Source: Clostridia bacterium
GTDB lineage: Bacteria > Bacillota > Clostridia > Oscillospirales > Acutalibacteraceae
Length of the DNA: 64,000 nucleotides
Direction of reading: 5' to 3'
NCBI GenBank assembly: GCA_017406805.1
Contig: JAFQXU010000032.1
Location: 1-64,000, forward strand
Part shown: positions 51,347-60,890 of the stretch, piece by piece
Layout: every line of letters begins with the position of its first letter
Position numbering within the stretch: position 1 is the stretch's first letter
Notes under the pieces: generated by a model
Seen by the model: the letters and a program-made list of their open reading frames with translations, nothing else
Database searches by the model: none
Told to the model about the DNA's origin: nothing
Made by a program: the position numbers and the translations under genes

Positions 51347-52717
51347 CTAATCCCCTATTTTTAGCATTTCTACAATTTCATCGGTGTGCATACCTCTAGA
51401 ACCTTTTACCAAAACTTTATCGCATGGCTTAATTATACTTTTTAAGGTTTCGTATGCTTCTTTGTTATCTTTGCAGTGAGTGGCTTTTATATCTTGGTTT
51501 GTTTTTTTGGCTCCTTCGTGAATAAACTTTGCCATTTCGCCTGTTGTTATTAAAACGTCTATTCCCTCCAAGGCTATATACCTGCCGATTTCTTTATGAA
51601 TTTCACGGGATTTTTCGCCAAGTTCAAGCATATCCGCCATAACCACTATATTTTTACCGCCGGAATTCAGGCTTCTTAAAACCCTTATTGAACTTTTCAC
51701 GGAATCCGGGCTGGCATTGTAGGAATCGTCTATTACAACCACTTCATTTATATTTAAAATCTGCTGCCTCATTGCAATATTTTGAAATTTTGCAAGGCCT
51801 TTTTTTATATCTTCCATGTGAATATTCATTTTTCTAGCAACTGCAATTGCCGCAAGCGCATTGTAAACATTATGTATACCAAGGCATGGTATTTTTATAT
51901 CTTCTTTAAATTTATCCGTAACCAGAGTAAAATTCGTTTCGGTATCGTTTGAAGATACATTCTCGCATCTGTAATTATAAGCACCGTTTATTCCAAATGT
52001 TACTATTTCTTTGCCGCTTTTTTCGGCAGCTTCCAAAAGCAGTGGCAAATCACCGTTTACAAAGTACGTTCCGCCGCTTTTTTTTAGCATTTTTAGTTTT
52101 TCGCTGCAAGTTGTTTCTATATTTTTAAAATTTTCAATATGAGAAAGACCTATATTCGTAATAACTCCCATATCTACGTCTGCAATATCGGCGAGTTTTT
52201 CCATTTCGCCAATTTTGCTTACGCCCATTTCCACCACAGCGGCCTGATGAGTTCTGTCTATATTAAATATTGTAAGTGGCAAACCAATTTGCCCATTATA
52301 ATTACCCTGAGTTTTTAAAATATTTAAATTTTCGCCTAAAACTGCCGCAATCATTTCTTTAGTTGTTGTTTTTCCAACACTGCCTGTAACACCTATAAAC
52401 GGTATATTAAATTTCTTTCTATAATATTTGGCAAGGTCTTGAAGTGCCGAAACAGTCGATTTTACTTCCACCAGTGCGCCGCAAACGTCGTTTAATTTAT
52501 GATCCGACTGCACAAAAGAAACAACAGCTCCGTTTTCAAACGCCGATTTTATAAAATCATGCCCATCGCTATGTTCCCCGACTATCGGGACAAACAAAGA
52601 ATTGTTTTTTATTTCTCTGCTGTCTATACAAACAGCTTCCACTACCGCATCTGTATTACCTGAAAGAAGTTTCCCGCCCGTTGCAGAAAGTATTTCCGAT
52701 ATGCTTATTTTTTCCAT
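51347..52717 (-). CDS. murF: UDP-MurNAc-tripeptide D-Ala-D-Ala ligase
   Basis: Adds D-Ala-D-Ala to complete the UDP-MurNAc pentapeptide. The 456-residue product has an N-terminal UMP-binding domain (CIDSREIKNNSLFVPIVGEHSDGHDF), the Mur ligase P-loop GVTGSVGKTTTKEMI near residues 110-124, VVEMGVSKIGE, and the C-terminal domain with DDSYNASPDSVKSS and VKGSRGMHTDEIVEML. It follows murE by 3 bases. Confidence 0.97.
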   Translation of the reverse strand: MEKISISEILSATGGKLLSGNTDAVVEAVCIDSREIKNNSLFVPIVGEHSDGHDFIKSAFENGAVVSFVQSDHKLNDVCGALVEVKSTVSALQDLAKYYRKKFNIPFIGVTGSVGKTTTKEMIAAVLGENLNILKTQGNYNGQIGLPLTIFNIDRTHQAAVVEMGVSKIGEMEKLADIADVDMGVITNIGLSHIENFKNIETTCSEKLKMLKKSGGTYFVNGDLPLLLEAAEKSGKEIVTFGINGAYNYRCENVSSNDTETNFTLVTDKFKEDIKIPCLGIHNVYNALAAIAVARKMNIHMEDIKKGLAKFQNIAMRQQILNINEVVVIDDSYNASPDSVKSSIRVLRSLNSGGKNIVVMADMLELGEKSREIHKEIGRYIALEGIDVLITTGEMAKFIHEGAKKTNQDIKATHCKDNKEAYETLKSIIKPCDKVLVKGSRGMHTDEIVEMLKIGD

Positions 52718-52720
52718 ATA

Positions 52721-54199
52721 TTAGGCCTCTCTTTTAATTTTTAATTCTTTGCAAATTTCATCTATTATTTCTCGCTCGTCCATATGATACTTTGTGCCTT
52801 GTATTTCTTGATAATCTTCGTGGCCTTTTCCCGCCAAGATGATTACATCACCCCTCCGAGCATTTTCTATGCAGTATTTTATTGCTTCTTTTCTGTCAGG
52901 TATTACAACATACTCACCGTTCGTTTTGCTTATCCCGGTTTTAATGTCTTCTATTATATCCATCGGGTTTTCATACCTGGGATTGTCACTTGTTATAACG
53001 GACAAATCGGAATATTTACCGGAAATTTCCCCCATTTCGTATCTTCTTATTTTAGGCCTGTTTCCTCCGGCACCAAAAAGCGTTACGATCCTTTTTGGAT
53101 TATACTTTTTCAGCGTTGTAAGAACATTTTCCATGCTAAGAGCATTATGAGCATAGTCAATAAATAAAGAATACTCGCTTGAAATTTTTACAGGCTCCAT
53201 TCTGCCTTTAACTTTTACATTTTTAAGTCCGCTTACTATATCTTCTTTTTTTACGCCGATGCACTCACATACCGCTGACGCCGCCAAAGCGTTATAAACA
53301 TTAAACTTACCTGGAATTGGAATATAAATATCTGAGATTTCGTTGTTTAACCCGCATATATCAAAACTCACGCCAATATTTCCATTTTCGTTTACTAGGT
53401 TTATATTTTTTGCCGTAATATCTGCTTCTTTACTTATTGAGTAATTAAAAATTTTACACGTGTGATCAATAATTATGTCGCCATATTTTTCGTCATCTAA
53501 ATTCAAAAAACCGGTTTTACATTTTTTAAAAAGCATACTTTTACACTTTAAATATTCTTCCATGGTTTTATGTTCATTTCCGCCTATATGATCGTGCGAA
53601 AAATTTGTAAATATACCAAAATCAAATTCAAAACCATCTAAACGATGCTCTTTAAGGCCTATTGACGAAGCTTCTATCACACAATACGTACAGCCGTTGT
53701 CATACATATTTTTTAAATGCTTTTGAACTTCGTATGATTCGGGGGTTGTATTTGGAAGTTTTGTGATTGTATCTCCGCAAAGCGCACCAATTGTGCCGAT
53801 TATACCAACTTTTTTACCTGATTGTTCCAAAATCTTTTTTATCATAAAAGATGTTGTCGTTTTTCCTTTTGTACCGGTAATTCCAATGGTTTTTATTTTT
53901 TCTGCGGGATTATCAAAAAAATTAGCGGAAATTTCGGCAAGAAATTCTCTTGTGTCTTTAACGTATAAAATTGTTACTCCGGGAATGTCAATTTCTCTTT
54001 CTACCACTATTGCCACAGCACCATTTTTTACGGCATTTTGAGCGTAGTCATGCCCGTCACTGTTACTGCCAACCAAACAAACAAAAATATCTCCCTTTTT
54101 TACTTTTCTGGAATCGTATGAAATGTCTGAAATATCCAGCTCTAAACTGCCAACAGACTTAGAAACTTTTAAATTTTTAATCATGTTTTTTATAAGCAC
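52721..54199 (-). CDS. murE: UDP-MurNAc-tripeptide synthetase, meso-DAP-type
   Basis: Adds the third residue of the stem peptide. The product is about 492 residues. DISYDSRKVKKGDIFVCLVG forms the N-terminal domain, GITGTKGKTTTSFMIKK is the P-loop near 115-131, and the C-terminal domain has the specificity motif SDNPRYENP, characteristic of meso-diaminopimelate addition. In-frame GTG codons at 54205 and 54199 are possible starts; 54199 is 8 bases from GGGG and is preferred over the former. It starts a unit with murF, and possibly folE and rsmA, downstream of a near-consensus promoter. Confidence 0.95.
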   Translation of the reverse strand: MLIKNMIKNLKVSKSVGSLELDISDISYDSRKVKKGDIFVCLVGSNSDGHDYAQNAVKNGAVAIVVEREIDIPGVTILYVKDTREFLAEISANFFDNPAEKIKTIGITGTKGKTTTSFMIKKILEQSGKKVGIIGTIGALCGDTITKLPNTTPESYEVQKHLKNMYDNGCTYCVIEASSIGLKEHRLDGFEFDFGIFTNFSHDHIGGNEHKTMEEYLKCKSMLFKKCKTGFLNLDDEKYGDIIIDHTCKIFNYSISKEADITAKNINLVNENGNIGVSFDICGLNNEISDIYIPIPGKFNVYNALAASAVCECIGVKKEDIVSGLKNVKVKGRMEPVKISSEYSLFIDYAHNALSMENVLTTLKKYNPKRIVTLFGAGGNRPKIRRYEMGEISGKYSDLSVITSDNPRYENPMDIIEDIKTGISKTNGEYVVIPDRKEAIKYCIENARRGDVIILAGKGHEDYQEIQGTKYHMDEREIIDEICKELKIKREA

Positions 54200-54235
54200 A
54201 CACAATTCCCCTTTTTAATCACTTACACTAAACAA

Positions 54236-54264
54236 ATTATACATTATATCATAAAAATAATCAA
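54236..54264 (-). promoter_or_regulatory. Promoter for murE-murF
   Basis: Minus strand: TTGATT (54264-54259), 17-base spacer, TATAAT (54241-54236), about 37 bases before the murE start. It is separated from spoIIIAH by the latter's terminator. Confidence 0.8.
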
Positions 54265-54294
54265 CGCGACTAATGTCGAACAAAAAACAATATA

Positions 54295-54319
54295 GAAAAA
54301 ACCGCCTTGTTTCAGGCGG
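54295..54319 (-). terminator. Terminator of the spoIIIA operon
   Basis: ccgcct (54302-54307) pairs with aggcgg (54314-54319), loop of 6. On the minus strand it is followed by a run of T (54301-54296). Confidence 0.88.
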
Positions 54320-54329
54320 ACAAATAACT

Positions 54330-54893
54330 TTATTTAACCTCGGTTATTTTTATTTTTTCAAATGGAATTCCCGCTTGACCGGAAACAATATCCCTAATAA
54401 TTATTACGGAATTTTCGTTCAGAGTCCCGGAATTTACTATCACACTGCATTCCCCGTTTTGAATAAACACAACGCAATCGCCGAATCCCTTCGCTTTTAT
54501 CAAATTTTCGATGTTTGTTTCTTGCTGAGAATTTTTAACCAAAGAATTAATGCTTTCTTCTATTGTTTTTTTACTTTCTTCGCTTTTGTTTGATTCGTTT
54601 AATAAACTTTTTAGTTTTTCGTCCAATTCATCTCGCACTTTTTGTCGGTCGGATTTTGCTTGTGCAAAATATTTTTTTGATTCGTTTGAAAGTTTGTCGG
54701 AGTTTTCGTTTTCTTCTCCGTCGGAAACTTTTGAACTGTTTACATACCTTGCCTCTCCAAGCTCACGAGTTGACTCCAAAACACTTGTGCTGCTTAAATT
54801 TTTATTGTCTGAAAATTGCCAGTTCAGATAAACTGCCGCTCCAAGCGTTGCCACCAATGCTGTTAAAATAAGTTGACGTTTACGAAATTTCAT
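54330..54893 (-). CDS. spoIIIAH: Stage III sporulation protein AH
   Basis: Mother-cell component of the SpoIIIA-SpoIIQ feeding channel, related to EscJ/YscJ ring proteins. The 187-residue product has one N-terminal transmembrane helix (about residues 8-25, ILTALVATLGAAVYLNW), a charged coiled-coil linker (about 65-125) and the ring-building domain at the C-terminus (NLIKAKGFGDCVVFIQNGECSVIV, shown in part). It is the last gene of the operon. Confidence 0.93.
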   Translation of the reverse strand: MKFRKRQLILTALVATLGAAVYLNWQFSDNKNLSSTSVLESTRELGEARYVNSSKVSDGEENENSDKLSNESKKYFAQAKSDRQKVRDELDEKLKSLLNESNKSEESKKTIEESINSLVKNSQQETNIENLIKAKGFGDCVVFIQNGECSVIVNSGTLNENSVIIIRDIVSGQAGIPFEKIKITEVK

Positions 54894-54911
54894 TTTTTTC
54901 CTCCTAATTAT

Positions 54912-55499
54912 TTAAATAGATTTTGTTACGCATACACGTTTTGACGAAATACTTAGTGCAGTTGTTACCGCTTCTGTTATTCGGTTTTTTACAATTGGAT
55001 CATCTCCTCCGGGGCAAATAATAACAACGCCTTTTACTTTTGGCTCTATTTTTTTTACTGCAAGAGCGTGTTCTGTACCCTCAGAATCTTTTACCGTTAT
55101 GTATTTTTTCTCACAATCGTCGCTTTCTTTTTTTCGTGTGATTTCTCCCGAAGATTTGTCTTCAGAGGCTTCTTTGTTTTTTCTTTCTTCCGTTGCGTAG
55201 ATTGTTTCGGCGGTATTTTCCAGCGTTACAAGCACCTGCGGACTTCCGGCGCCTTCTATTTTTGAAACTGCATAAGTTAAATTTTTTTCCAAAAGTTCTC
55301 TGTGCGTTTCGGAATTTACAGATGTATCGGATTTTATTTTTGATAATTCCGATTCCTTTACTTTTTTTGGTATCATACCAGACACAAAAATCAAAAAAAT
55401 TCCTAAAAAGCCAACTATTACCGCTAATTTAACGTAATCTTTTTGTGAAATCATTTTTTTAAAATATTCTTTTATTTTTATGTATAAATCACTGTTCAT
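54912..55499 (-). CDS. spoIIIAG: Stage III sporulation protein AG
   Basis: Forms the large ring of the SpoIIIA-SpoIIQ channel. The 195-residue product has a transmembrane segment (about residues 24-44, LAVIVGFLGIFLIFVSGMIP) and a ring-building domain with YAVSKIEGAGSPQVLVTLEN near 78 and VKGVVIICPGGDDPIVKNRI near 158. The Lys/Glu-rich insertion near 105-135 is characteristic of the family's beta-ring insert region. Confidence 0.94.
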   Translation of the reverse strand: MNSDLYIKIKEYFKKMISQKDYVKLAVIVGFLGIFLIFVSGMIPKKVKESELSKIKSDTSVNSETHRELLEKNLTYAVSKIEGAGSPQVLVTLENTAETIYATEERKNKEASEDKSSGEITRKKESDDCEKKYITVKDSEGTEHALAVKKIEPKVKGVVIICPGGDDPIVKNRITEAVTTALSISSKRVCVTKSI

Positions 55500-55523
55500 C
55501 TTCCGCCTTCAGCCTCCTGATTT

Positions 55524-56006
55524 TTACTGCTGCAAAACTACCTGAGTTTTTATTTTTAGTTTACTTTCTACTTCTTTTATTATTTTTTCCATACTGCCCT
55601 GCTCATCTTGGGGAATATATATTTTACACTTAATCATTAATATGCAGTTGTCCCGGTTTCTATCCATAAATATTTCAATTTTTTTAAAATCTACATTGTT
55701 GTCTTTCAAAACGCCTTTAATTAGCGCTTCTATGTTCTTTTTTGCAATGTCCGTGGTCTGCTCATCTGCCACATTTGAAACACTCTCCAACTTTTTTGAA
55801 ATATTTTTTTCTTCCAGTTTTTCAAAGTCTATCTTTTTTATTTTATTTTTAGATGTAAAAGGGGTTATAAACAAAAGAATTACCAAAGAGCCAAGAACGA
55901 TATTCATGCTTTTTGAAATTTTGCCGGGCGGAATTAAAAACTCAAATGCCGCCGAACCCACAATTAGTGAACAAAGCATCACACACCAATTATTTACACT
56001 ATTCAA
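55524..56006 (-). CDS. spoIIIAF: Stage III sporulation protein AF
   Basis: Two-helix membrane protein of the channel. The 160-residue product has segments near residues 5-25 and 35-53 (IVLGSLVILLFITPF), then a domain with IEALIKGVLKDNNVDFKKIEI that resembles the ring-building fold. The start is TTG 56006 with GGGAGGTGA upstream. Confidence 0.93.
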   Translation of the reverse strand: MNSVNNWCVMLCSLIVGSAAFEFLIPPGKISKSMNIVLGSLVILLFITPFTSKNKIKKIDFEKLEEKNISKKLESVSNVADEQTTDIAKKNIEALIKGVLKDNNVDFKKIEIFMDRNRDNCILMIKCKIYIPQDEQGSMEKIIKEVESKLKIKTQVVLQQ

Positions 56007-56015
56007 AATTATTTT

Positions 56016-57143
56016 TCACCTCCCTATTATTAAGATTATTCCTATTGAAACGATTAAAACCGTTATTATGCAAACCATAATTGCCAGAAGAACCGAAATC
56101 ACATTCACTGTGGATTTAATAAGTGCCGATATTTTTTTTAGCTCAAAAACATCTGAAACAAATAAACAAATGTTAAGCAAGAGCATCCACAAAAAACACT
56201 CCACTATTACCGGCAAAAAAACTAAACTCCCGGCTATAATTCCAAACGCACCCAGGCTTGTTTTTAAAAGATCCAAACAACTCCCCATGGTATGCACGGC
56301 ATCACTTACCGCACCGCCAACAATCGGCACACAGCTGTCTATTGTTAATTTCCATGTACTTTTTCCCAGAGTATCTGCGCAGTTCCCTATTAAATTTTGC
56401 AAGGTAAGCAGCCCTGTGAAAATAGATGCAAGCGCCTTTAGCAAAATTTTGACGGATTTTTGAACTGTTAAACATAAATTTTCTATATTTAGCCGTGGAG
56501 AAATGGAGGAGATAAGCGAAACCCCCAAAAGAGTGTTCATAACCGGAATTAAAAAATTAGCAGACAGATAAGAAACCACTTGCCCTGCAAATATAACAAG
56601 CGCATGGTAAGATGTGGCAGATAAAGCACGACCTGTGGCTATCATTATTCCGGTTAAAACGGGGACTATACCCATTGTAAAATTTGCTGCAGCATTTATA
56701 ATAGCCGAAGATTCATTTATAAACCTTACAATCGGGTTAATAATACTGACAGATATGCAAATCAAGCTTATTATGTCGGTAACCTGGGGAATATTTTTTA
56801 GATTTGCCGATATTTTAAAATTTTTAATAAGTGCACTTAAAAAAATAACCGCTAATATTGGCATAACAGAAAAAATCGATATTCTACTTTTTATTTCTTT
56901 ACCTATTTCTTTTATTATTTTTGAATATTTTAAATCAAGAAGATTACCGAGCTCGAGCTCATTAAGGCCAACGGCGTTTAAAGAATCTCTGGTTTTTTTG
57001 GGCAAAATATTTTTTACTTTGTTTATATCCAGCGATTTTAACTGCTCTGTGTATGCCTCTTTAATATTTGAATCTATTTCTGCGGCTTTTACACCTACAA
57101 TAAAAGAAATTAACAAAATTAAAAAAACAACAAATTTTTTCAT
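56016..57143 (-). CDS. spoIIIAE: Stage III sporulation protein AE
   Basis: Polytopic membrane protein of the channel, with a signal peptide (residues 1-20) and a soluble N-terminal segment followed by about seven transmembrane helices. The 375-residue length is close to the usual 390-400. Conserved stretches include ATSYHALVIFAGQVVSYLSA-like helix residues and LTIDSCVPIVGGAVSDAVHT near residue 260. It overlaps spoIIIAD by 4 bases. Confidence 0.94.
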   Translation of the reverse strand: MKKFVVFLILLISFIVGVKAAEIDSNIKEAYTEQLKSLDINKVKNILPKKTRDSLNAVGLNELELGNLLDLKYSKIIKEIGKEIKSRISIFSVMPILAVIFLSALIKNFKISANLKNIPQVTDIISLICISVSIINPIVRFINESSAIINAAANFTMGIVPVLTGIMIATGRALSATSYHALVIFAGQVVSYLSANFLIPVMNTLLGVSLISSISPRLNIENLCLTVQKSVKILLKALASIFTGLLTLQNLIGNCADTLGKSTWKLTIDSCVPIVGGAVSDAVHTMGSCLDLLKTSLGAFGIIAGSLVFLPVIVECFLWMLLLNICLFVSDVFELKKISALIKSTVNVISVLLAIMVCIITVLIVSIGIILIIGR

Positions 57144-57535
57144 ATTCTATTACCCATTAAATTTACCGCTGCTTTAAAAATACTTTCAAAAAGCGGAATA
57201 GCTGTTAACAAAACCATAAATTTTCCGCCCATTTCCACTTTGGCAGCAATGGAATTTTCCCCCGCATCTTTGCATGCATCACAGATAAACTGCGTTATAA
57301 TGCATATTCCGAGCGTTTTAAAAAGTATAATTTCGTTTTCGGAAGTAATCCCCGATTTTTCCATAAGCGATTTTATGTAAAAAACTGCTGGAGAAACCGC
57401 AGAAATAAAAGAAAAAATCAAGATTGCCCCTGCAGCCAAATTTATGGCCACAGAATATTCCGGCAAAGTCTTTTTTATCATTACCGACAAAATCGCCGTT
57501 ATAATCGCAACTCCGCTAAACGCCAGTATGTTCAT
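57140..57535 (-). CDS. spoIIIAD: Stage III sporulation protein AD
   Basis: Small integral membrane protein of the channel, 131 residues with about four helices. Conserved residues include MIKKTLPEYSVAINLAAGAI and LFKTLGICIITQFICDACKDAGE. ATG 57535 is favoured because AAAGGTGG is well placed; an in-frame start at 57547 overlaps that site. Confidence 0.93.
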   Translation of the reverse strand: MNILAFSGVAIITAILSVMIKKTLPEYSVAINLAAGAILIFSFISAVSPAVFYIKSLMEKSGITSENEIILFKTLGICIITQFICDACKDAGENSIAAKVEMGGKFMVLLTAIPLFESIFKAAVNLMGNRI

Positions 57536-57551
57536 ATTTACATCCACCTTT

Positions 57552-57746
57552 TTAAAGATTAAATACAGACTTTATGGTTTTAAAAAGCATGTCAATTTGC
57601 TGAATTATCATCATCAAAACCACAATAAGCCCCGCCAGAGTTGTCATCATAGCTTGGTCTTCTCTACCGGAACGAATAAGAAGCTGATTAAGTATGGCAA
57701 CTATTATTCCCACTGCCGCAATTTTAAATATTAAATCTATATTCAT
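57552..57746 (-). CDS. spoIIIAC: Stage III sporulation protein AC
   Basis: Very small membrane protein of 64 residues with two helices, normal for SpoIIIAC. The sequence LIFKIAAVGIIVAILNQLLI and the RSGREDQAMMTTLAGLIVVL stretch are typical of the family. It is between spoIIIAB and spoIIIAD. Confidence 0.94.
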   Translation of the reverse strand: MNIDLIFKIAAVGIIVAILNQLLIRSGREDQAMMTTLAGLIVVLMMIIQQIDMLFKTIKSVFNL

Positions 57747-57774
57747 ATAAATAAGTCCTTCGTTTTTTTAATTT

Positions 57775-58278
57775 TTATATAAGCACAATTGATATTAAAA
57801 CGCTGATTCCCACGCATAAAATCACAGAAAGTTTACCTTTGCTTTTCCTTTTTTCTTTGGAACTGAGTAAATACGGCTTTATCATGTCCAAATTATAATC
57901 GCAGTAATGAATTTGCCCGCTAACATCGCAGGATCCCAAAGTGCTGCCAAAATTTTTAATTATTTCCTGTTCCTCACCCGAAATTCCCAAACAACCACAG
58001 TCTTTAAAGGCTGCGTCCCACGATTTTTTAAACGATCCCGTTTTATTTAAATACTCGGTGCAGCGTGATATGTATTTACTAAGCGGATTTTCACAGCGGA
58101 AATTTTTTAAAATCTCCACAAGCGGCTTTTGCGAATATCTTATTTCGTTTCTTAAAACCGTTATAAAGTTTATATACTGCGTTAAAAAGCTAACTTTTAA
58201 ATTATATTTGCTATAAAATATGAATCCGCTCAGAACACCCGACATTATTAAAAGTATAATTCCTATAATTTTTATCAT
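57775..58278 (-). CDS. spoIIIAB: Stage III sporulation protein AB
   Basis: Related to type II secretion protein F-like components; anchors SpoIIIAA. The 167-residue product has an N-terminal transmembrane helix (residues 2-22), the LRNEIRYSQKPLVEILKNF stretch and a C-terminal helix (GKLSVILCVGISVLISIVLI). GGAGG lies before its ATG. It overlaps the end of spoIIIAA by 68 bases. Confidence 0.93.
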   Translation of the reverse strand: MIKIIGIILLIMSGVLSGFIFYSKYNLKVSFLTQYINFITVLRNEIRYSQKPLVEILKNFRCENPLSKYISRCTEYLNKTGSFKKSWDAAFKDCGCLGISGEEQEIIKNFGSTLGSCDVSGQIHYCDYNLDMIKPYLLSSKEKRKSKGKLSVILCVGISVLISIVLI

Positions 58279-59194
58279 ATAACTCCTCCATGCTGTATAT
58301 TTCTTTTATTTTTCCAAAATTTTCACCGTCTAAAAATATAATTTTTTCGAACGCTCCGGAATTAACAAGCGGCACGATTTGAGGCTTTTTAAGAAAATCA
58401 TCTAAACCAAAAGCATGTATCGTGGCAATTATTTTTACTCCGCAATTTAAAGCAGATTTCACCGCCATGGCCTCTTCGCTTGTTCCTATTTCATCACATA
58501 TTATAATATTTGGCGACATACACCTAACCGCCATCATAATCCCGGCACTTTTTGGAATACCACTTAAAACATCACTAAGTCCAATATTAAATTGCACTTT
58601 TCCGCCATGACACGACGCAATTTCCAGGCGCTCGTCAATAATGCACGTTTTTGGAAGCTTTAACTTTTCTGACAATGAAAACCTGCGAGATAAATCTCTT
58701 ATTATCGTAGTTTTGCCGCAACACGGCGGCCCAACAATCAAAGCACCCAAAAAATCATTTTTTATTTTTTCAAAAATATCTTTGCTGCAATTTGGAAATT
58801 CTCGCGCAATTCTTATATTCAAAGACGTTAATTCGTTTACGGCAGATATTTTATCCCCCGAAAAAACATATTCGCCACAAAGGCCTATTCTGTGGCCGCC
58901 GTCTATTGTAATAAAACCTTTTTTTATTTGATTTTCAAAGCTGTAAACAGAATATCCGCAAAGCAAATTAAAAATTTCTTTTATATCCACGGGTGTAGCC
59001 ACAGACTCGGATCCATCCAAAATAAAAGAATTGTTTGAGCACACAATAACCGTCGGCATTCCTGCACGTATTCTTATTTCTTGCAAAAAATCCTTTTTTT
59101 CTTTGCTCAAATTCTTCAAAAGCTTTTTAAATTTAGAATTCATAAATTCAATAACCCTATCAAATCCATCTTTTTTTTCATTAAATTCCGCCAT
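58211..59194 (-). CDS. spoIIIAA: Stage III sporulation protein AA, ATPase
   Basis: AAA+/secretion-type ATPase powering the channel. The product is about 327 residues. It has VGPPCCGKTTIIRDLSRRF (Walker A) near residue 155, IIDERLEIASCHGG near 181 and ICDEIGTSEEAMAVKSALN (Walker B and following helix) near 230, plus IATIHAFGLDDF. ATG 59194 is used because AAGGAAGG precedes it. The last 22 codons overlap spoIIIAB out of frame and are probably a nonconserved tail. It is first in the eight-gene spoIIIA operon. Confidence 0.95.
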   Translation of the reverse strand: MAEFNEKKDGFDRVIEFMNSKFKKLLKNLSKEKKDFLQEIRIRAGMPTVIVCSNNSFILDGSESVATPVDIKEIFNLLCGYSVYSFENQIKKGFITIDGGHRIGLCGEYVFSGDKISAVNELTSLNIRIAREFPNCSKDIFEKIKNDFLGALIVGPPCCGKTTIIRDLSRRFSLSEKLKLPKTCIIDERLEIASCHGGKVQFNIGLSDVLSGIPKSAGIMMAVRCMSPNIIICDEIGTSEEAMAVKSALNCGVKIIATIHAFGLDDFLKKPQIVPLVNSGAFEKIIFLDGENFGKIKEIYSMEELYDKNYRNYTFNNVGCSERIHIL

Positions 59195-59263
59195 ACTTGT
59201 CCTTCCTTTCATAAAATAACTATGAAACAGGGAAAAAATTTAGAACATAATTTTAAAAAAACA

Positions 59264-59292
59264 TTGATTTATATAGACAAATGATATATTAT
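59264..59292 (+). promoter_or_regulatory. Promoter for the solute-binding lipoprotein gene
   Basis: TTGATT (59264-59269), 17-base spacer, TATTAT (59287-59292). Confidence 0.7.
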
Positions 59293-59354
59293 TTTGATAT
59301 AAAGTTTTGTTTTTAATAAAAAAATATAAATATATGCTATTTGGAGATGATTTT

Positions 59355-60872
59355 TTGAAAAAGAGTTTAAAATCTTTTGTTGCTGCTTCTTTAACTTCGG
59401 CCATATGCTTGATGTGCTTCTCGGGTTGCTCGAATAAATCCGGAGAAGATAACAGTAGCATTAGCAATTCAACAAAAAAAGACTACGATATCTTTGTTTA
59501 CAATGCGGACCCCGACATTGGAACATCATTTAGGGCAATGTGCGACGAATACACAAAGCGAACCGGCGTTATAATTAGAACCGTTACGCCAACAGAAGAA
59601 AAAAATACGCTTGAAAATTTGGAATCATATATAAATTCAGACCACCCACCGGATATTTTTACGGTTAATAATTTAAGCGAGCTTAAAAAATGGAAAGACG
59701 AATCAACAGTTTGGGATTTTAGCAATGCAACGGAGGAAAGCTTTAAAAAAGTTGTAAACAGTATCCCCGATTCGCTGCGCCTAAGTTCAAACACTTCCGA
59801 TAGCTTCGGCCTGCCATATTCCACGGAAGGATACGGATTTGTGGTTGATCCAAAAATGATTTCTTCACTTTTTGGCGGCGAAAAACACAGAAGTGCGCAA
59901 AACGATTTAAAAAACTGCTCTTACATGGAATTTAAATCAATGATTGTCGCCCTTAACGCATATATAAATAACAATACAATTGTAAGTTTTAAATTAAATA
60001 AAAAAGACTACTCCTTTGCAGGTGCAAAAGGCGAACTGAGCCGAAAATTAACCGGCGTTTTCTCTTTATCAGGGGGAGAAACAAAAAACTTTGGAAGATA
60101 TCTGCCAAACATTGCGCTAAGTGCAATATTTAGAAGCGCAGCATTTACTAACATTGCAACTGAAATTAAAATTGATCAATGTGCAGAACCGTTTTTAAAA
60201 TTTACTGAAGCTTTGGATATTATAACATCTTATGTTTCCGGAAATTATTACTCAATTTCCAGAGGAGCGGAATTTATAAGCAACTCCAAAAACAGCACGA
60301 CCCAGGCCATGAAAAACTTTGTAAACGGGAAATCGCTCTTCCTTTTGGCAAGCACACAAGACTATAAAAATTTGGCAACATTTAATTCTTTGGTGGCCAA
60401 AAGATGCGTATTTATACCAATAAAAATGGATTTTGATTCAGATGATATTATTTCTTCCACAGATATTGCCAAAAATATGTATAGGTCAATTCCCGTTTAT
60501 GCACCTAAATATTACTGCATAAACGCAAAATCAAGTGACAAAGAAAAAAAGGCCGCTCAAGACTTTTTAACTTGGGTTCAAACTTCAGACCTTGCACAAA
60601 AATATATTATTTCTGAATTTGGATTCACCCCGTACGACATCAAAGAAAGCAGCGTTATAGATAATCCGTTGTCACGCTCTATGATAGAATATCTAAACGA
60701 AGGAAACACCTTGCCGGACGTTACCTCTGGCATGCCGGACGGATGGTGCGAAAACGTTTTTGGAAAAAATATTATAGATCAGTACCTAACAAAAATATCT
60801 TGGTCAAAAAATGACTATAAAAAAATCTCAGACTACGGGGTTTACAAATGGAAAGAATTAATAAACAAATAA
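59355..60872 (+). CDS. Extracellular solute-binding lipoprotein (sugar-type ABC)
   Basis: Family 1 solute-binding protein of about 505 residues, tethered to the membrane by a lipidated Cys. TTG 59355 is preferred because GGAGATGA lies before it. The signal has the lipobox FSGC with Cys25. The mature protein begins with a Ser/Asn linker and has DPDIGTSFRAMCDEYTKRTG, then HPPDIFTVNNLSELKKW, then GLPYSTEGYGFVVDPKM, a typical pattern for oligosaccharide binders. No permease or ATPase gene is in the window, so it is an orphan subunit here. Its partner gene at 60891 follows by 18 bases. Ligand unknown. Confidence 0.85.
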   Translation: MKKSLKSFVAASLTSAICLMCFSGCSNKSGEDNSSISNSTKKDYDIFVYNADPDIGTSFRAMCDEYTKRTGVIIRTVTPTEEKNTLENLESYINSDHPPDIFTVNNLSELKKWKDESTVWDFSNATEESFKKVVNSIPDSLRLSSNTSDSFGLPYSTEGYGFVVDPKMISSLFGGEKHRSAQNDLKNCSYMEFKSMIVALNAYINNNTIVSFKLNKKDYSFAGAKGELSRKLTGVFSLSGGETKNFGRYLPNIALSAIFRSAAFTNIATEIKIDQCAEPFLKFTEALDIITSYVSGNYYSISRGAEFISNSKNSTTQAMKNFVNGKSLFLLASTQDYKNLATFNSLVAKRCVFIPIKMDFDSDDIISSTDIAKNMYRSIPVYAPKYYCINAKSSDKEKKAAQDFLTWVQTSDLAQKYIISEFGFTPYDIKESSVIDNPLSRSMIEYLNEGNTLPDVTSGMPDGWCENVFGKNIIDQYLTKISWSKNDYKKISDYGVYKWKELINK

Positions 60873-60890
60873 AAACAAGGGGGCGACAAT

